A stretch of DNA of 64,000 nucleotides from Prevotellaceae bacterium (GTDB taxonomy: Bacteria; Bacteroidota; Bacteroidia; Bacteroidales; Muribaculaceae), in contig JAETNS010000009.1 in assembly GCA_021772015.1 (NCBI GenBank), forward strand, positions 145,838-209,837. Direction: 5' to 3'. The translations under genes and the position numbers were made by a program. Each line of letters opens with the position of its first letter. Position 1 is the first letter of the stretch. Of the stretch, positions 18,944-26,531 are shown piece after piece. A model generated the notes under the pieces. That model was not told the DNA's origin. It did no database searches and saw only the letters and a list, made by a program, of their open reading frames with translations.

Positions 18944-18951
18944 TAGATTTG
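18944..18951 (+). promoter_or_regulatory. -7 box of GH53 gene
   Basis: TAGATTTG, 24 bp upstream of the ATG at 18976. A second plus-strand match, TAAATTTG, lies at 18901-18908. Confidence 0.6.
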
Positions 18952-18975
18952 CACAATACTTACCTTTTCACTACC

Positions 18976-20064
18976 ATGAAAACAATGAAGATCATAACAC
19001 GTGGCGTTATCTTCGCCGCCATAATGGCAGGCATATCCGGCCCGGCAGAGGCAAAGAAACCCGGCGAACTCTGGCTTGGTGCCGATATCAGCGGAACAAC
19101 CCACGACGAGGCCCGTGGAGTCTACTCCACGGACACACTTGGCAATCAGACTGAAAACACTCGTCTGATGAAAGATTATGGAATGAATGCCGTGAGACTG
19201 CGTGTATGGGTTAATCCCCATGGAGGGTGGAGCGGAAAAGAGGATGTCCTTGAGATGGCTCGTAGAGCCAAAGCACTCGGCATGGAGATCATGATCGACT
19301 TCCATTATTCCGACTGGTGGGCTGATCCCGAGAAACAGAATATCCCAGCCTCCTGGAAAGACTACAATCTCGAGGAGATGAAAACTGCCTTGGCTGACCA
19401 TACAGCCACGACTCTCCAATACCTGAAAGACAACGGTATAGATGTAAAATGGGTTCAGGTCGGAAACGAGACACGCAACGGATTCCTCTGGCCGATCGGG
19501 AAAATAGATGTAGATGACATGTCTAACATCGCCAACTATGCCGCACTCACCACCGCCGGTTACGACGCGGTCAAGAGCGTATATCCCCAAGCAGAAGTCA
19601 TAGTCCATATCGACAACGGTTTCGACAACCCGACCTATGAGACCATATTCGACGGATTGAAGGAAAATGGCGGCAAGTGGGATATTATCGGCATGAGCGT
19701 CTATCCTTACTGGGCGATCAAATACAACCACGAGCCGGACGCGGCATCCACTCTGCGCGACGCGATCACAAACATCCGCAAATTGCATGCCCGTTACGGA
19801 TGCGACGTGATGATAGTCGAGACCGGCGTAGACTCATCAAGGCCTGAAGAAGGCCTGGAGTTCATGAACTCGCTATTCGACGCGGTGATCAACGATGCCG
19901 ACGGAGCCTGCACCGGCGTATTCTACTGGGCACCAGAATCATTCCAGACAGAATGTCCTGACGGCACCCGTGAGGGGTACGCTCTCGGAGCCTTCCGCAA
20001 CCGCCGTCCGACCGCCATACTCGACTCTTATCCCCGCGCGGCCCGTCTTATGCAGAAGGATTGA
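18976..20064 (+). CDS. GH53 endo-beta-1,4-galactanase
   Basis: Hydrolyses beta-1,4-galactan of pectin side chains (arabinogalactan endo-galactosidase). The start at 18976 (MKTMKIITRG) gives 362 residues with a signal peptide ending near PAEA/K. The (beta/alpha)8 barrel shows the family motifs: LGADIS near the start, NAVRLRVWVNP, the acid/base glutamate in VQVGNETRNG and the nucleophile in MIVETG. Tail motifs YWAPE and GALF-like GALGAFRN fit the family. No lipobox, so periplasmic or secreted. It is a single-gene unit divergent from the FNT channel; no transporter or SusCD pair sits beside it. An upstream in-frame TTG/ATG at 18910 overlaps the promoter and is rejected. Confidence 0.94.
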   Translation: MKTMKIITRGVIFAAIMAGISGPAEAKKPGELWLGADISGTTHDEARGVYSTDTLGNQTENTRLMKDYGMNAVRLRVWVNPHGGWSGKEDVLEMARRAKALGMEIMIDFHYSDWWADPEKQNIPASWKDYNLEEMKTALADHTATTLQYLKDNGIDVKWVQVGNETRNGFLWPIGKIDVDDMSNIANYAALTTAGYDAVKSVYPQAEVIVHIDNGFDNPTYETIFDGLKENGGKWDIIGMSVYPYWAIKYNHEPDAASTLRDAITNIRKLHARYGCDVMIVETGVDSSRPEEGLEFMNSLFDAVINDADGACTGVFYWAPESFQTECPDGTREGYALGAFRNRRPTAILDSYPRAARLMQKD

Positions 20065-20071
20065 TGATTTA

Positions 20072-20103
20072 TTTGCTCGGGAGGAATTTTTTTCGTAACT
20101 TTG
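20072..20103 (+). promoter_or_regulatory. Main promoter of rplY-pth cluster
   Basis: TTTG at 20072-20075 and TAACTTTG at 20096-20103 with a 20-bp spacer. This gives a leader of about 110 nt before rplY. Confidence 0.75.
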
Positions 20104-20104
20104 C

Positions 20105-20139
20105 GGCGGTTTTCGTGAGGGTACGGCCTCGCGCCCGCC
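20105..20139 (+). promoter_or_regulatory. Stable hairpin in rplY leader
   Basis: Two stacked helices: GGCGG (20105-20109) with CCGCC (20135-20139), and CGTGAGG (20114-20120) with CCTCGCG (20127-20133), loop GTACGG. A weaker hairpin (TCCC/GGGA) follows near 20164-20180. It is placed right at the expected 5' end of the mRNA; a ribosomal-protein autoregulatory leader is possible but unproven. Confidence 0.55.
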
Positions 20140-20191
20140 GGAAGCCCCGCCTAAAACGCGGAAATCCCTGTGTGATGGGAAATTATTAACT

Positions 20192-20199
20192 TAATTTTG
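20192..20199 (+). promoter_or_regulatory. Possible second rplY -7 box
   Basis: TAATTTTG, 22 bp before the rplY ATG; it would bypass the structured leader. Confidence 0.4.
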
Positions 20200-20221
20200 A
20201 GTAACACAAAAACTCATTCAA

Positions 20222-20884
20222 ATGAAGACCTACGAACTTAAAGCAACTCCCCGCGTGGAGCTGGGCAAGAGGGCCGCAAAGCTTCTCCGTGCTGAAGGCA
20301 AAATCCCCGTTGTCCTCAACGGTGGTGAGATCGTTGAACTCCCCTTCAAGGGGACTCTCAAGGAGGGACAGAAACTCGTCGAGATCGAGAATGGCCGTGG
20401 CATAATCACCACCGACCTCGTCGTCACCAACGATGCCGTGCGCAAGCTCATCTACACCCCTGACATTTTCGCAATCGACCTCGATGTCAACGGAGAGAAG
20501 AAGCATGCCGTGCTCCGCGAAGTGCAGTTCCACCCGGTGAAAGACAACATCCTCCACATCGACCTTCTTGAAGTGAAAGAAGACAAGCCTGTGGTTATGT
20601 CTGTCCCCGTCAAGCTTGAAGGCCACGCTGAAGGTGTGAAGGCCGGTGGTAAGCTGACCCTCTCGATGAAGAAAATCAAAGTACGCGCTCCTTATACCGC
20701 AATCCCCGAACGTCTTGTCATCAACGTCGACCATCTCGGCCTGGGCAAGACCCTGCAGGTTGGCGAGCTCCACTTTGAAGGTCTCGACATGGTCACTCCG
20801 AAGGAAGCCGTTGTATGCGCAGTCCAGCTGACCCGCGCCGCCCGTGGTGCAGCCGCAGCCGAAGCAGCCGCAGCCAAGAAGTAA
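20222..20884 (+). CDS. rplY: 50S ribosomal protein L25 (Ctc form)
   Basis: Binds 5S rRNA in the large subunit. The 220-residue protein is the long, two-domain Ctc form: an N-terminal L25 beta-barrel (MKTYELKATPRVELGKRAAKLLR, with IPVVLNGG) followed by the TL5/Ctc C-terminal domain (VVMSVPVKLEGHAEGVKAGGKL, a strongly conserved stretch) and an Ala-rich tail ending AAAEAAAAKK. It opens a translation cluster with pth, an S4-domain gene, a pseudouridine synthase and fmt. A structured leader precedes it. Confidence 0.97.
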   Translation: MKTYELKATPRVELGKRAAKLLRAEGKIPVVLNGGEIVELPFKGTLKEGQKLVEIENGRGIITTDLVVTNDAVRKLIYTPDIFAIDLDVNGEKKHAVLREVQFHPVKDNILHIDLLEVKEDKPVVMSVPVKLEGHAEGVKAGGKLTLSMKKIKVRAPYTAIPERLVINVDHLGLGKTLQVGELHFEGLDMVTPKEAVVCAVQLTRAARGAAAAEAAAAKK

Positions 20885-20904
20885 CCACTCGCTTAAAACC
20901 TACC

Positions 20905-20951
20905 GAGAGGATGCCCCTCCCGACGCTTCACGCGCCGGCAGGCATCCTCTC
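20905..20951 (+). terminator. Hairpin between rplY and pth
   Basis: GAGAGGATGCC (20905-20915) pairs perfectly with GGCATCCTCTC (20941-20951) over a GC-rich 25-nt loop, followed by TGATTTTAAC. It probably gives partial termination, setting rplY above pth. Confidence 0.65.
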
Positions 20952-20975
20952 TGATTTTAACAGTTTCATCCAACA

Positions 20976-21539
20976 ATGAAATACCTGATAGTCGGCCTGG
21001 GCAACATCGGGCCTGAATATGTGGGGACGCGCCACAATATCGGCTTCCGAATGGCCGATGCGTTGGCCGAGAGCCTGAATCTTGGATTCTCTACCGAACG
21101 TTACGGCGACATTGCCCGCGGGAGACTGAAAAACAAGCAGATCGTCATCCTCAAACCTTCCACTTACATGAACCTTTCCGGCAACGCTGTCCGCTACTGG
21201 AAAGAGAAAGAGAAAATCGAGAATGACCACATACTGGTGCTCGTCGACGACATAGCGTTGCCCTTCGGCGCGATCAGAATCAAGCCATCCGGTAGCGATG
21301 CAGGCCACAACGGGCTTAAGAACATCGCCCAGATGCTTGCCTCCCAGGCATATCCGCGTCTTCGTTTCGGTGTAGGCAACGATTTTCCGAGAGGATGCCA
21401 GATAGACTATGTGCTGGGGCATTTCACACTTGACCAACGTCAGCAGCTTCCTGTAAGAGTAGACACTGCCGTAGATGCAATAAAGACATTCGTGCTGGCC
21501 GGATTACAGACTGCGATGTGTGACTTCAACAACAAATAA
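20976..21539 (+). CDS. pth: Peptidyl-tRNA hydrolase
   Basis: Releases peptides from peptidyl-tRNA that drops off the ribosome. 187 residues starting [15 protein letters not shown], with the catalytic histidine in GTRHNIGF, the substrate asparagine in PSTYMNLSG, the aspartate in [10 protein letters not shown] and the GHNGLKNI segment. These are the full set of Pth family markers. It sits 91 bp after rplY, separated by a hairpin, and 11 bp before the S4-domain gene. Confidence 0.96.
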   Translation: MKYLIVGLGNIGPEYVGTRHNIGFRMADALAESLNLGFSTERYGDIARGRLKNKQIVILKPSTYMNLSGNAVRYWKEKEKIENDHILVLVDDIALPFGAIRIKPSGSDAGHNGLKNIAQMLASQAYPRLRFGVGNDFPRGCQIDYVLGHFTLDQRQQLPVRVDTAVDAIKTFVLAGLQTAMCDFNNK

Positions 21540-21550
21540 CCGACATCGAT

Positions 21551-22021
21551 ATGAAAAGCGAAGTCAGAATCGACAAATGGCTTTGGGCCATGAGGATTTT
21601 CAAGACCCGTACAGTCGCCACCGACTCATGCAAGAAAGGACGCGTCGCAATCTCCACCCCGGCCGGTGAGGTGATAGCCAAGCCGTCACGCATGATCCAT
21701 GTCGGCGATGTAATCCTTGTCAGGAAACCGCCTGTAACCTACTCGTTTAAGGTGCTGGCATTGACTGAAAACCGGCTCGGAGCGAAACTCGTGCCGGAGT
21801 ACATGGAGAATGTGACCCCAAAAGAGCAATACGACCTTCTCGACGTGATACGCATCTCCGGGTTCATCGACCGCCGGAAGGGGCTTGGCCGTCCGACCAA
21901 ACGCGAGGGCCGCGAGCTTGCCCGTTTCACGGATGACATCTACACCGGCCCGTCATCACAGCCTTGGCAAACGGAGGACGGCTGGGATTTCGATTTTGAC
22001 GAAAACGATTTTGAGGACTGA
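21551..22021 (+). CDS. S4-domain RNA-binding protein (Hsp15/HslR-like)
   Basis: 156-residue protein whose first ~60 residues are an S4 RNA-binding fold: RIDKWLWAMRIFKTRTVATDSCKKGRV. Family members bind stalled 50S subunits with peptidyl-tRNA, which fits its place right after pth. The region DRRKGLGRPTKREGREL is a basic second RNA-contact segment typical of the Bacteroidetes version, and the tail is very acidic (DFDFDENDFED). It is followed 3 bp later by the RluA-family gene. Whether it works like E. coli Hsp15 or like RqcP is not decided by the sequence. Confidence 0.88.
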   Translation: MKSEVRIDKWLWAMRIFKTRTVATDSCKKGRVAISTPAGEVIAKPSRMIHVGDVILVRKPPVTYSFKVLALTENRLGAKLVPEYMENVTPKEQYDLLDVIRISGFIDRRKGLGRPTKREGRELARFTDDIYTGPSSQPWQTEDGWDFDFDENDFED

Positions 22022-22024
22022 AAG

Positions 22025-22720
22025 ATGGAAGTGATCTACGACGACAACCACCTGATAGTGGTCAATAAAGCACCGGGAGAGATCGTCCAGGGAGACAAGA
22101 CCGGCGACGAGCCTTTGGTCGAGACCCTTAAACGATGGATAAAGGAAAAATATGCCAAACCCGGGAATGTCTTCTGTGGAGTGGTCCACCGCCTTGACCG
22201 CCCGGTCGGCGGCCTGGTGGTTTTCGCCAAAACCTCCAAAGCCCTCTCTCGCCTGAACGAGATGTTCCGCGACGGGAAAGTCCACAAAACCTATTGGGCA
22301 TTGTCACGCAACCTGCCCCCTGCGCCGGATGGGGAACTGAAAGGTTATATAAAGACCATCGAAAAGACCAACAAGTCGCTCTATTCCCTGACCTCGAAAG
22401 ATGGCTACAAAGAAGCGCGGCTCCGTTACCGACTGCTCGGCTCGATGGACCGCTACCATCTGATTGAAGTGGAACTGCTTACAGGCCGCAAGCACCAGAT
22501 CCGTGTGCAGCTCGCGTCAATAGGCTGTCCGATAAAAGGAGATCTCAAATATGGTGACAAACGGTCAAACCCCGACGGTTCAATCTCCCTGATCGCCCGA
22601 CACATAGAGTTCGTCCATCCCGTCAGCAAAGAGAAGATCTCCCTTAACGCCCCCCTCCCTGACGATCCCCTCTGGCAAGCCGCCGGCGAAGTCGCATCAG
22701 CAGTTATATCAGCCCATTAA
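22025..22720 (+). CDS. RluA-family pseudouridine synthase
   Basis: Isomerises uridine in rRNA or tRNA. The 231-residue protein has only the catalytic domain, without the N-terminal S4 domain of RluC/RluD. The catalytic aspartate is in VVHRLDRPVGGLVVFAKT, and the C-terminal motif LLTGRKHQIRVQLASIGCPIKGDLKYG is intact. It starts 3 bp after the S4 gene, and the two may act together, one supplying RNA binding. The exact target uridine cannot be predicted. Confidence 0.92.
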   Translation: MEVIYDDNHLIVVNKAPGEIVQGDKTGDEPLVETLKRWIKEKYAKPGNVFCGVVHRLDRPVGGLVVFAKTSKALSRLNEMFRDGKVHKTYWALSRNLPPAPDGELKGYIKTIEKTNKSLYSLTSKDGYKEARLRYRLLGSMDRYHLIEVELLTGRKHQIRVQLASIGCPIKGDLKYGDKRSNPDGSISLIARHIEFVHPVSKEKISLNAPLPDDPLWQAAGEVASAVISAH

Positions 22721-22742
22721 AGACTTTAAGCTCCCATAGGTA

Positions 22743-22832
22743 TTAAAGACCTTAACGACTTTAAGGACCTTAAAGGCCTTAAGAACTTTAAAGACTTTAT
22801 AGTCCTTACAACCCTTAAAAGCCCTAAACTTC
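22743..22832 (+). repeat. Degenerate 9-bp tandem repeat, ten units
   Basis: Ten consecutive 9-mers of the form (c/t)TTAA(a/g)GAC fill the gap between the pseudouridine synthase and fmt: ATTAAAGAC, CTTAACGAC, TTTAAGGAC, CTTAAAGGC, CTTAAGAAC, TTTAAAGAC, TTTATAGTC, CTTACAACC, CTTAAAAGC, CCTAAACTT. Later units drift. The composition is unlike the flanking coding sequence, and no ORF runs through it into fmt in frame. Confidence 0.85.
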
Positions 22833-22842
22833 CATCCCAGCC

Positions 22843-23826
22843 ATGACTAAAGAAGACCTAAAGATAGTGTTCCTCGGAACTCCCGAATTCGCCGTTGAAA
22901 GCCTCGATCTCCTTGTCAAAGAAGGATTCAACATAGTCGGTGTAGTGACAATGCCTGATAAACCGGCCGGGCGCGGCCACCGCATGTTCGAGTCGCCGGT
23001 GAAACTCTACGCCAAAGAGCATGGGCTGAAAGTGATGCAACCCGTCAAGCTTAAAGACCCGGACTTTGTCGACGAACTCCGATCGCTCGATGCCGACCTG
23101 TTTATCGTAATCGCTTTCAGAATGTTGCCGGAAGTGGTGTGGACGATGCCAAGACTGGGCACATTCAACCTCCACGCGTCGCTGCTACCACGCTACAGGG
23201 GAGCCGCCCCGATCAACTGGGCGGTCATCAACGGCGACACAGAAACAGGCGTGACCACCTTCTTCCTTAAACATGAGATCGACACCGGCGACATAATATC
23301 CCAGGAGAGAATCGAAATACGTCCCGAAGACAACGTCGGGGATGTCCACGACAAACTGATGGATCTCGGAGCCAGACTCACACTTTCCACGGTAAACCAT
23401 ATTATCGCCGGAGATCTGGCAACCATTCCCCAGGAATCGCTGCTAACAGACGGGGAACAACCTACCCCTGCTCCCAAGATCTTCAAGGAGACATGCCGCA
23501 TAGACTGGAACCGGCCGGCAATCGCCATACACAATCTCATCAGAGGACTCTCCCCCTATCCTTGTGCATGGACCGAATTCCACGACGCTGCCAATCCGGA
23601 GAGTCCGGTCCTCTATAATGCCAAGATACTGGAATCACGTGTCGTCAATGACAAGATTACAGGCCGAGAACCCGGCAATGTCATTGAAAGTGACCGTTGC
23701 CTCGTTGTAGCGTGTGGCGAGGGGTGCGTAGAGATATTGAGACTTCAACCCGCAGGCAAGAAACCGATGACAGCCTCCGAGTTCCTGCGCGGCGCGCGAT
23801 TACCCGGCTCAACTGTCGTTGGCTGA
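22843..23826 (+). CDS. fmt: Methionyl-tRNA formyltransferase
   Basis: Formylates initiator Met-tRNA with 10-formyl-THF. 327 residues: N-terminal formyltransferase domain with IVFLGTPEFAVESL, the catalytic segment FNLHASLLPRYRGAAPINWAVINGD (Asn-His-...-Asp) and TGDII, plus a C-terminal OB-like domain (residues about 205-320) for tRNA binding. It ends 18 bp inside the 3' end of the convergent NADH dehydrogenase gene. The upstream gap is the 9-bp repeat, so it may still be on the rplY transcript. Confidence 0.96.
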   Translation: MTKEDLKIVFLGTPEFAVESLDLLVKEGFNIVGVVTMPDKPAGRGHRMFESPVKLYAKEHGLKVMQPVKLKDPDFVDELRSLDADLFIVIAFRMLPEVVWTMPRLGTFNLHASLLPRYRGAAPINWAVINGDTETGVTTFFLKHEIDTGDIISQERIEIRPEDNVGDVHDKLMDLGARLTLSTVNHIIAGDLATIPQESLLTDGEQPTPAPKIFKETCRIDWNRPAIAIHNLIRGLSPYPCAWTEFHDAANPESPVLYNAKILESRVVNDKITGREPGNVIESDRCLVVACGEGCVEILRLQPAGKKPMTASEFLRGARLPGSTVVG

Positions 23827-25173
23827 TTTGCCGCGAGGAGAAAAAACTCCCAACTCGTCATTATCCGGATGACGTGACGGCTGGATAAGCAGCCGCAAAG
23901 AGGTCGAATAATTGAAATAGGCCCATATCCAGTTGACCAGCACCGTGATCTTGTTTCTCATCCCAAGAATCGATATGAGATGGATGAACATCCATACGAG
24001 CCACGCGAAAAAGCCGTGAAACCGGAAATGCTTAAGATCGACCACCGCACGGTTGCGCCCTACGGTCGCCATCGATCCCTTGTCGTTGTATCTGAATGGC
24101 TTTATCCTGCCATAACTGCCTTTTGCCTCGGCGTTCAGGTTTCGGGCGACAAGCTTGCCCTGTTGTAGAGCGACCTGCGCCAACTGCGGATGACCGGCGG
24201 GGAATCCGGGGTCTCCCGACATCAACGCGATATCTCCCAAGGCATATACACTATCCAGCCCTTCCACCCGACAATGACTGTCGGTCTTAAGCCGTCCTCC
24301 ATGTCCGACAAATGACGGAATACCCGATGAAGCGGAGGTGTCTTCCGCGACAGTCCAACTGAATGAAGTGGCTGTCACTCCCGCCGTCCATATGACCATT
24401 GACGCGTCAAGCGATGAGCCGTCGACGAGTCTCACGAGATTACTTTCGGGCTCATATTCCTTCATGTTGACCCCAAGGCGCACATTTACCATCAGCGACT
24501 CCAAGGAGTTAAGGGCAGCCGACGAGGCATCCTCTGACATAGTCCGCAAAAGCCGGTCTGATCCCTCGACGATAGTTATCGTCATCTCATCCTGGGATAT
24601 CGAAGGATACTCCCTCGGAAGTACATACCGCTTCATCTCCCCTATCGCACCGGCAATCTCCACTCCCGTCGGACCACCACCGATCACCACGAAACTCAAC
24701 AGCCCTCTTCTCTCCACGGATGTGGATGCGATGGAAGCCCTCTCAAGCAACGCGAGGATGTCATTTCGGCAACGCAATGCCTCGGCTGTGGATTTCATAG
24801 TGTAGACGCTATCTTTCAGCCGGCTCATATTGAAGAAATTGTTGGTGGTTCCGGCGGCTACGACAAGAATGTCATACGGCAATTCCTCCAACGGTGTATG
24901 TACTGTCCGGTTGGTCGTGTCGACTCTCTCGACAGTACCCATGTTGAACCTCATCCGCGAGCCATGTCGTTTGCGCAACTCGCGACGCAACGGGAAACAA
25001 ATGCTTGCGGGATCCAAGCCCGAGGATGCGACCTGATAAAACAACGGCGGGAAACTATGGTAATTGTTGCGATCGATCAATGTAACATCAAAGTAGTCAA
25101 GATCAAGGTGTTTCACGAAATTCAGTCCCGCGAAACCCCCACCGATGACTACAACCCTCTTTTTAGGTATCAT
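23809..25173 (-). CDS. ndh: Type II NADH dehydrogenase-like FAD oxidoreductase
   Basis: Non-pumping NADH:quinone oxidoreductase family. The start at 25173 (MIPKKRVVVIGGGFAGLNFVKHL) gives 454 residues. The FAD dinucleotide motif is at the N-terminus, the NAD motif in VVIGGGPTGVEIAGAIGE, and the second FAD contact in VYALGDIALMSG. The C-terminal ~100 residues include an amphipathic or membrane-associated segment (FHGFFAWLVWMFIHLISILG) as in NDH-2. The upstream in-frame ATG at 25206 lies in the promoter box and is rejected. It converges with fmt with an 18-bp overlap. Confidence 0.9.
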   Translation of the reverse strand: MIPKKRVVVIGGGFAGLNFVKHLDLDYFDVTLIDRNNYHSFPPLFYQVASSGLDPASICFPLRRELRKRHGSRMRFNMGTVERVDTTNRTVHTPLEELPYDILVVAAGTTNNFFNMSRLKDSVYTMKSTAEALRCRNDILALLERASIASTSVERRGLLSFVVIGGGPTGVEIAGAIGEMKRYVLPREYPSISQDEMTITIVEGSDRLLRTMSEDASSAALNSLESLMVNVRLGVNMKEYEPESNLVRLVDGSSLDASMVIWTAGVTATSFSWTVAEDTSASSGIPSFVGHGGRLKTDSHCRVEGLDSVYALGDIALMSGDPGFPAGHPQLAQVALQQGKLVARNLNAEAKGSYGRIKPFRYNDKGSMATVGRNRAVVDLKHFRFHGFFAWLVWMFIHLISILGMRNKITVLVNWIWAYFNYSTSLRLLIQPSRHPDNDELGVFSPRGKSANDS

Positions 25174-25203
25174 AAGCAAGTGTTGAAAATATAAGTAACT
25201 GTC

Positions 25204-25211
25204 CAAAATTA
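25204..25211 (-). promoter_or_regulatory. -7 box of ndh-like gene
   Basis: Minus-strand TAATTTTG, 30 bp upstream of the ATG at 25173. Confidence 0.6.
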
Positions 25212-25230
25212 TTTTTAATAACTGATCTCA

Positions 25231-25305
25231 TCATTTCAATGTTTTCCCGGTGGCTTTTCGGTATATTTCCATCTCGTCGTCAATCGCGTAACCCGCTACG
25301 CTCAT
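25231..25305 (-). CDS. Possible 24-residue small ORF
   Basis: ATG at 25305 with GGAGG 6 bases upstream on the minus strand, a rare strong Shine-Dalgarno in this window. The product starts MSVAGYAIDDEMEIYRKATG and ends KTLK. It lies upstream of the ndh promoter, between divergent genes. I do not recognise it. The charged composition and the ribosome site are the only evidence, so it may be a remnant or a chance ORF. Confidence 0.3.
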   Translation of the reverse strand: MSVAGYAIDDEMEIYRKATGKTLK

Positions 25306-25426
25306 TCCTCCTTGATGAAAATACCCTCAAAAATCCCCTCGGCAAAACATTAAAATAATTTTGACCGGTTACTTATCACATAATTCTAACATTCCTGCCC
25401 GTTAATCTGTTTTCAGAAAAAATTCG

Positions 25427-25434
25427 TAACTTTG
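25427..25434 (+). promoter_or_regulatory. -7 box of Yip1-like gene
   Basis: TAACTTTG, 25 bp before the ATG at 25460. A second match (TAATTTTG) lies at 25356-25363. Confidence 0.65.
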
Positions 25435-25459
25435 CAATATCGGAAACTTCCAGACACCA

Positions 25460-26038
25460 ATGCTAAAATTCTTAGGCAACATCATACAGCTGATTTTCTC
25501 CCCACAGAAAGGATGGGAAGACCTTGAGGAGGATGACTACCGCCCCGACGGACGACGCGGGGAGATAGACATACGCCGTCTCTACACACGCTGTTTCCTG
25601 CCGCTTATCGCGATATGCTCTCTGACCGCATTCATAAGGATGATGTTTGACGGAGGACCTGATTTTCTTGGCGCGCTACAGACTGCCATAATCGAGTTCT
25701 TCTCCCTCTTCCTCTCATATCATCTCGCAGTATATGTCTTCTCATGGCTGATGCCACGATTTTTCGACAACGGGGAGAGACCGGACCAACGGCGTGATGC
25801 AATAATGGTTCTGTACAGCATCTCGGTAATCTCATTGATCTTTCTTCTGGGAAACGTCATAAAAGTGAAACTCGCCCTCATACAGTTTCTCCCTTTCTAT
25901 GTCATATTCATAATCTGGAAAGGCGCGGACTTCATCGGTGTGCCACAGCGGAGCATCGGCCCGTTCATGCTTATGGCTTCCGCGTCAGTTCTCGGAGCAG
26001 TCTACGGGCTCAGCTTCCTTTTCACAATTCTAATATGA
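25460..26038 (+). CDS. Yip1-like multi-pass membrane protein
   Basis: 192-residue protein with a cytoplasmic amphipathic start ([25 protein letters not shown]) and about five membrane helices. The opening pattern F-x-x-I-x-x-I-F-x-P-x-x-x-W is the hallmark of bacterial Yip1-domain proteins, which have no established function. A very hydrophilic segment ([20 protein letters not shown]) separates the amphipathic start from the first helix. It is 40 bp upstream of smpB and likely shares its transcript. Confidence 0.7.
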   Translation: MLKFLGNIIQLIFSPQKGWEDLEEDDYRPDGRRGEIDIRRLYTRCFLPLIAICSLTAFIRMMFDGGPDFLGALQTAIIEFFSLFLSYHLAVYVFSWLMPRFFDNGERPDQRRDAIMVLYSISVISLIFLLGNVIKVKLALIQFLPFYVIFIIWKGADFIGVPQRSIGPFMLMASASVLGAVYGLSFLFTILI

Positions 26039-26078
26039 GGGAAACGCGGAATCACCTCCCAAACGACTCAACAATCCT

Positions 26079-26531
26079 ATGAAATTCAAGGAAGTCAACA
26101 TAAAGAACCGCCGGGCGACCTTCGATTACGCGATCGGCGACACATTCACCGCCGGACTGGTCCTGACCGGTACGGAGATCAAATCCATCCGCCAGGGTAA
26201 AGCCTCCCTGGTCGACACATTCTGTTACGTCAATAATGGTGAGGTATGGATCAAGAACATGTATATAGCCGAATATTTCTACGGCACATACAACAACCAC
26301 TCCGAACGCCGTGACCGCAAGCTCCTGCTCAACAAGAAAGAGATACGTCAATTGGAGAAAAACGGCAAGGAGAGCGGATTCACAATCGTACCCTTACGCC
26401 TTTTCATCAATGACCGGGGTTACGCCAAACTGGTAATCGGGATCGGACGGGGAAAGAAAGAATACGACAAACGCCAGTCAATCAAAGAACGCGAGGACGC
26501 GCGTTCGATGGCGAGGTATTTCCAGAAGTAA
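26079..26531 (+). CDS. smpB: SsrA-binding protein SmpB
   Basis: Partner of tmRNA in ribosome rescue. 150 residues with the canonical motifs [35 protein letters not shown] and the C-terminal tail [18 protein letters not shown], which enters the mRNA channel. The stop codon TAA is directly followed by the ATG of the methyltransferase with no gap, so the two are tightly coupled. Confidence 0.97.
   Translation: MKFKEVNIKNRRATFDYAIGDTFTAGLVLTGTEIKSIRQGKASLVDTFCYVNNGEVWIKNMYIAEYFYGTYNNHSERRDRKLLLNKKEIRQLEKNGKESGFTIVPLRLFINDRGYAKLVIGIGRGKKEYDKRQSIKEREDARSMARYFQK

Noticed and set aside
18874..19788. 305-codon minus-strand extension of the FNT channel frame, antisense to the galactanase gene
   Set aside because: It has no family features, runs through the divergent promoters, and is antisense to a well-supported GH53 gene. 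The channel's own start MSKENAVKFF fits the family.
22721..22842. In-frame N-terminal extension of fmt through the 9-bp repeat
   Set aside because: The open phase of the repeat is not in frame with the fmt ATG, and fmt starts normally at MTKEDLKIVFLGTPEF.
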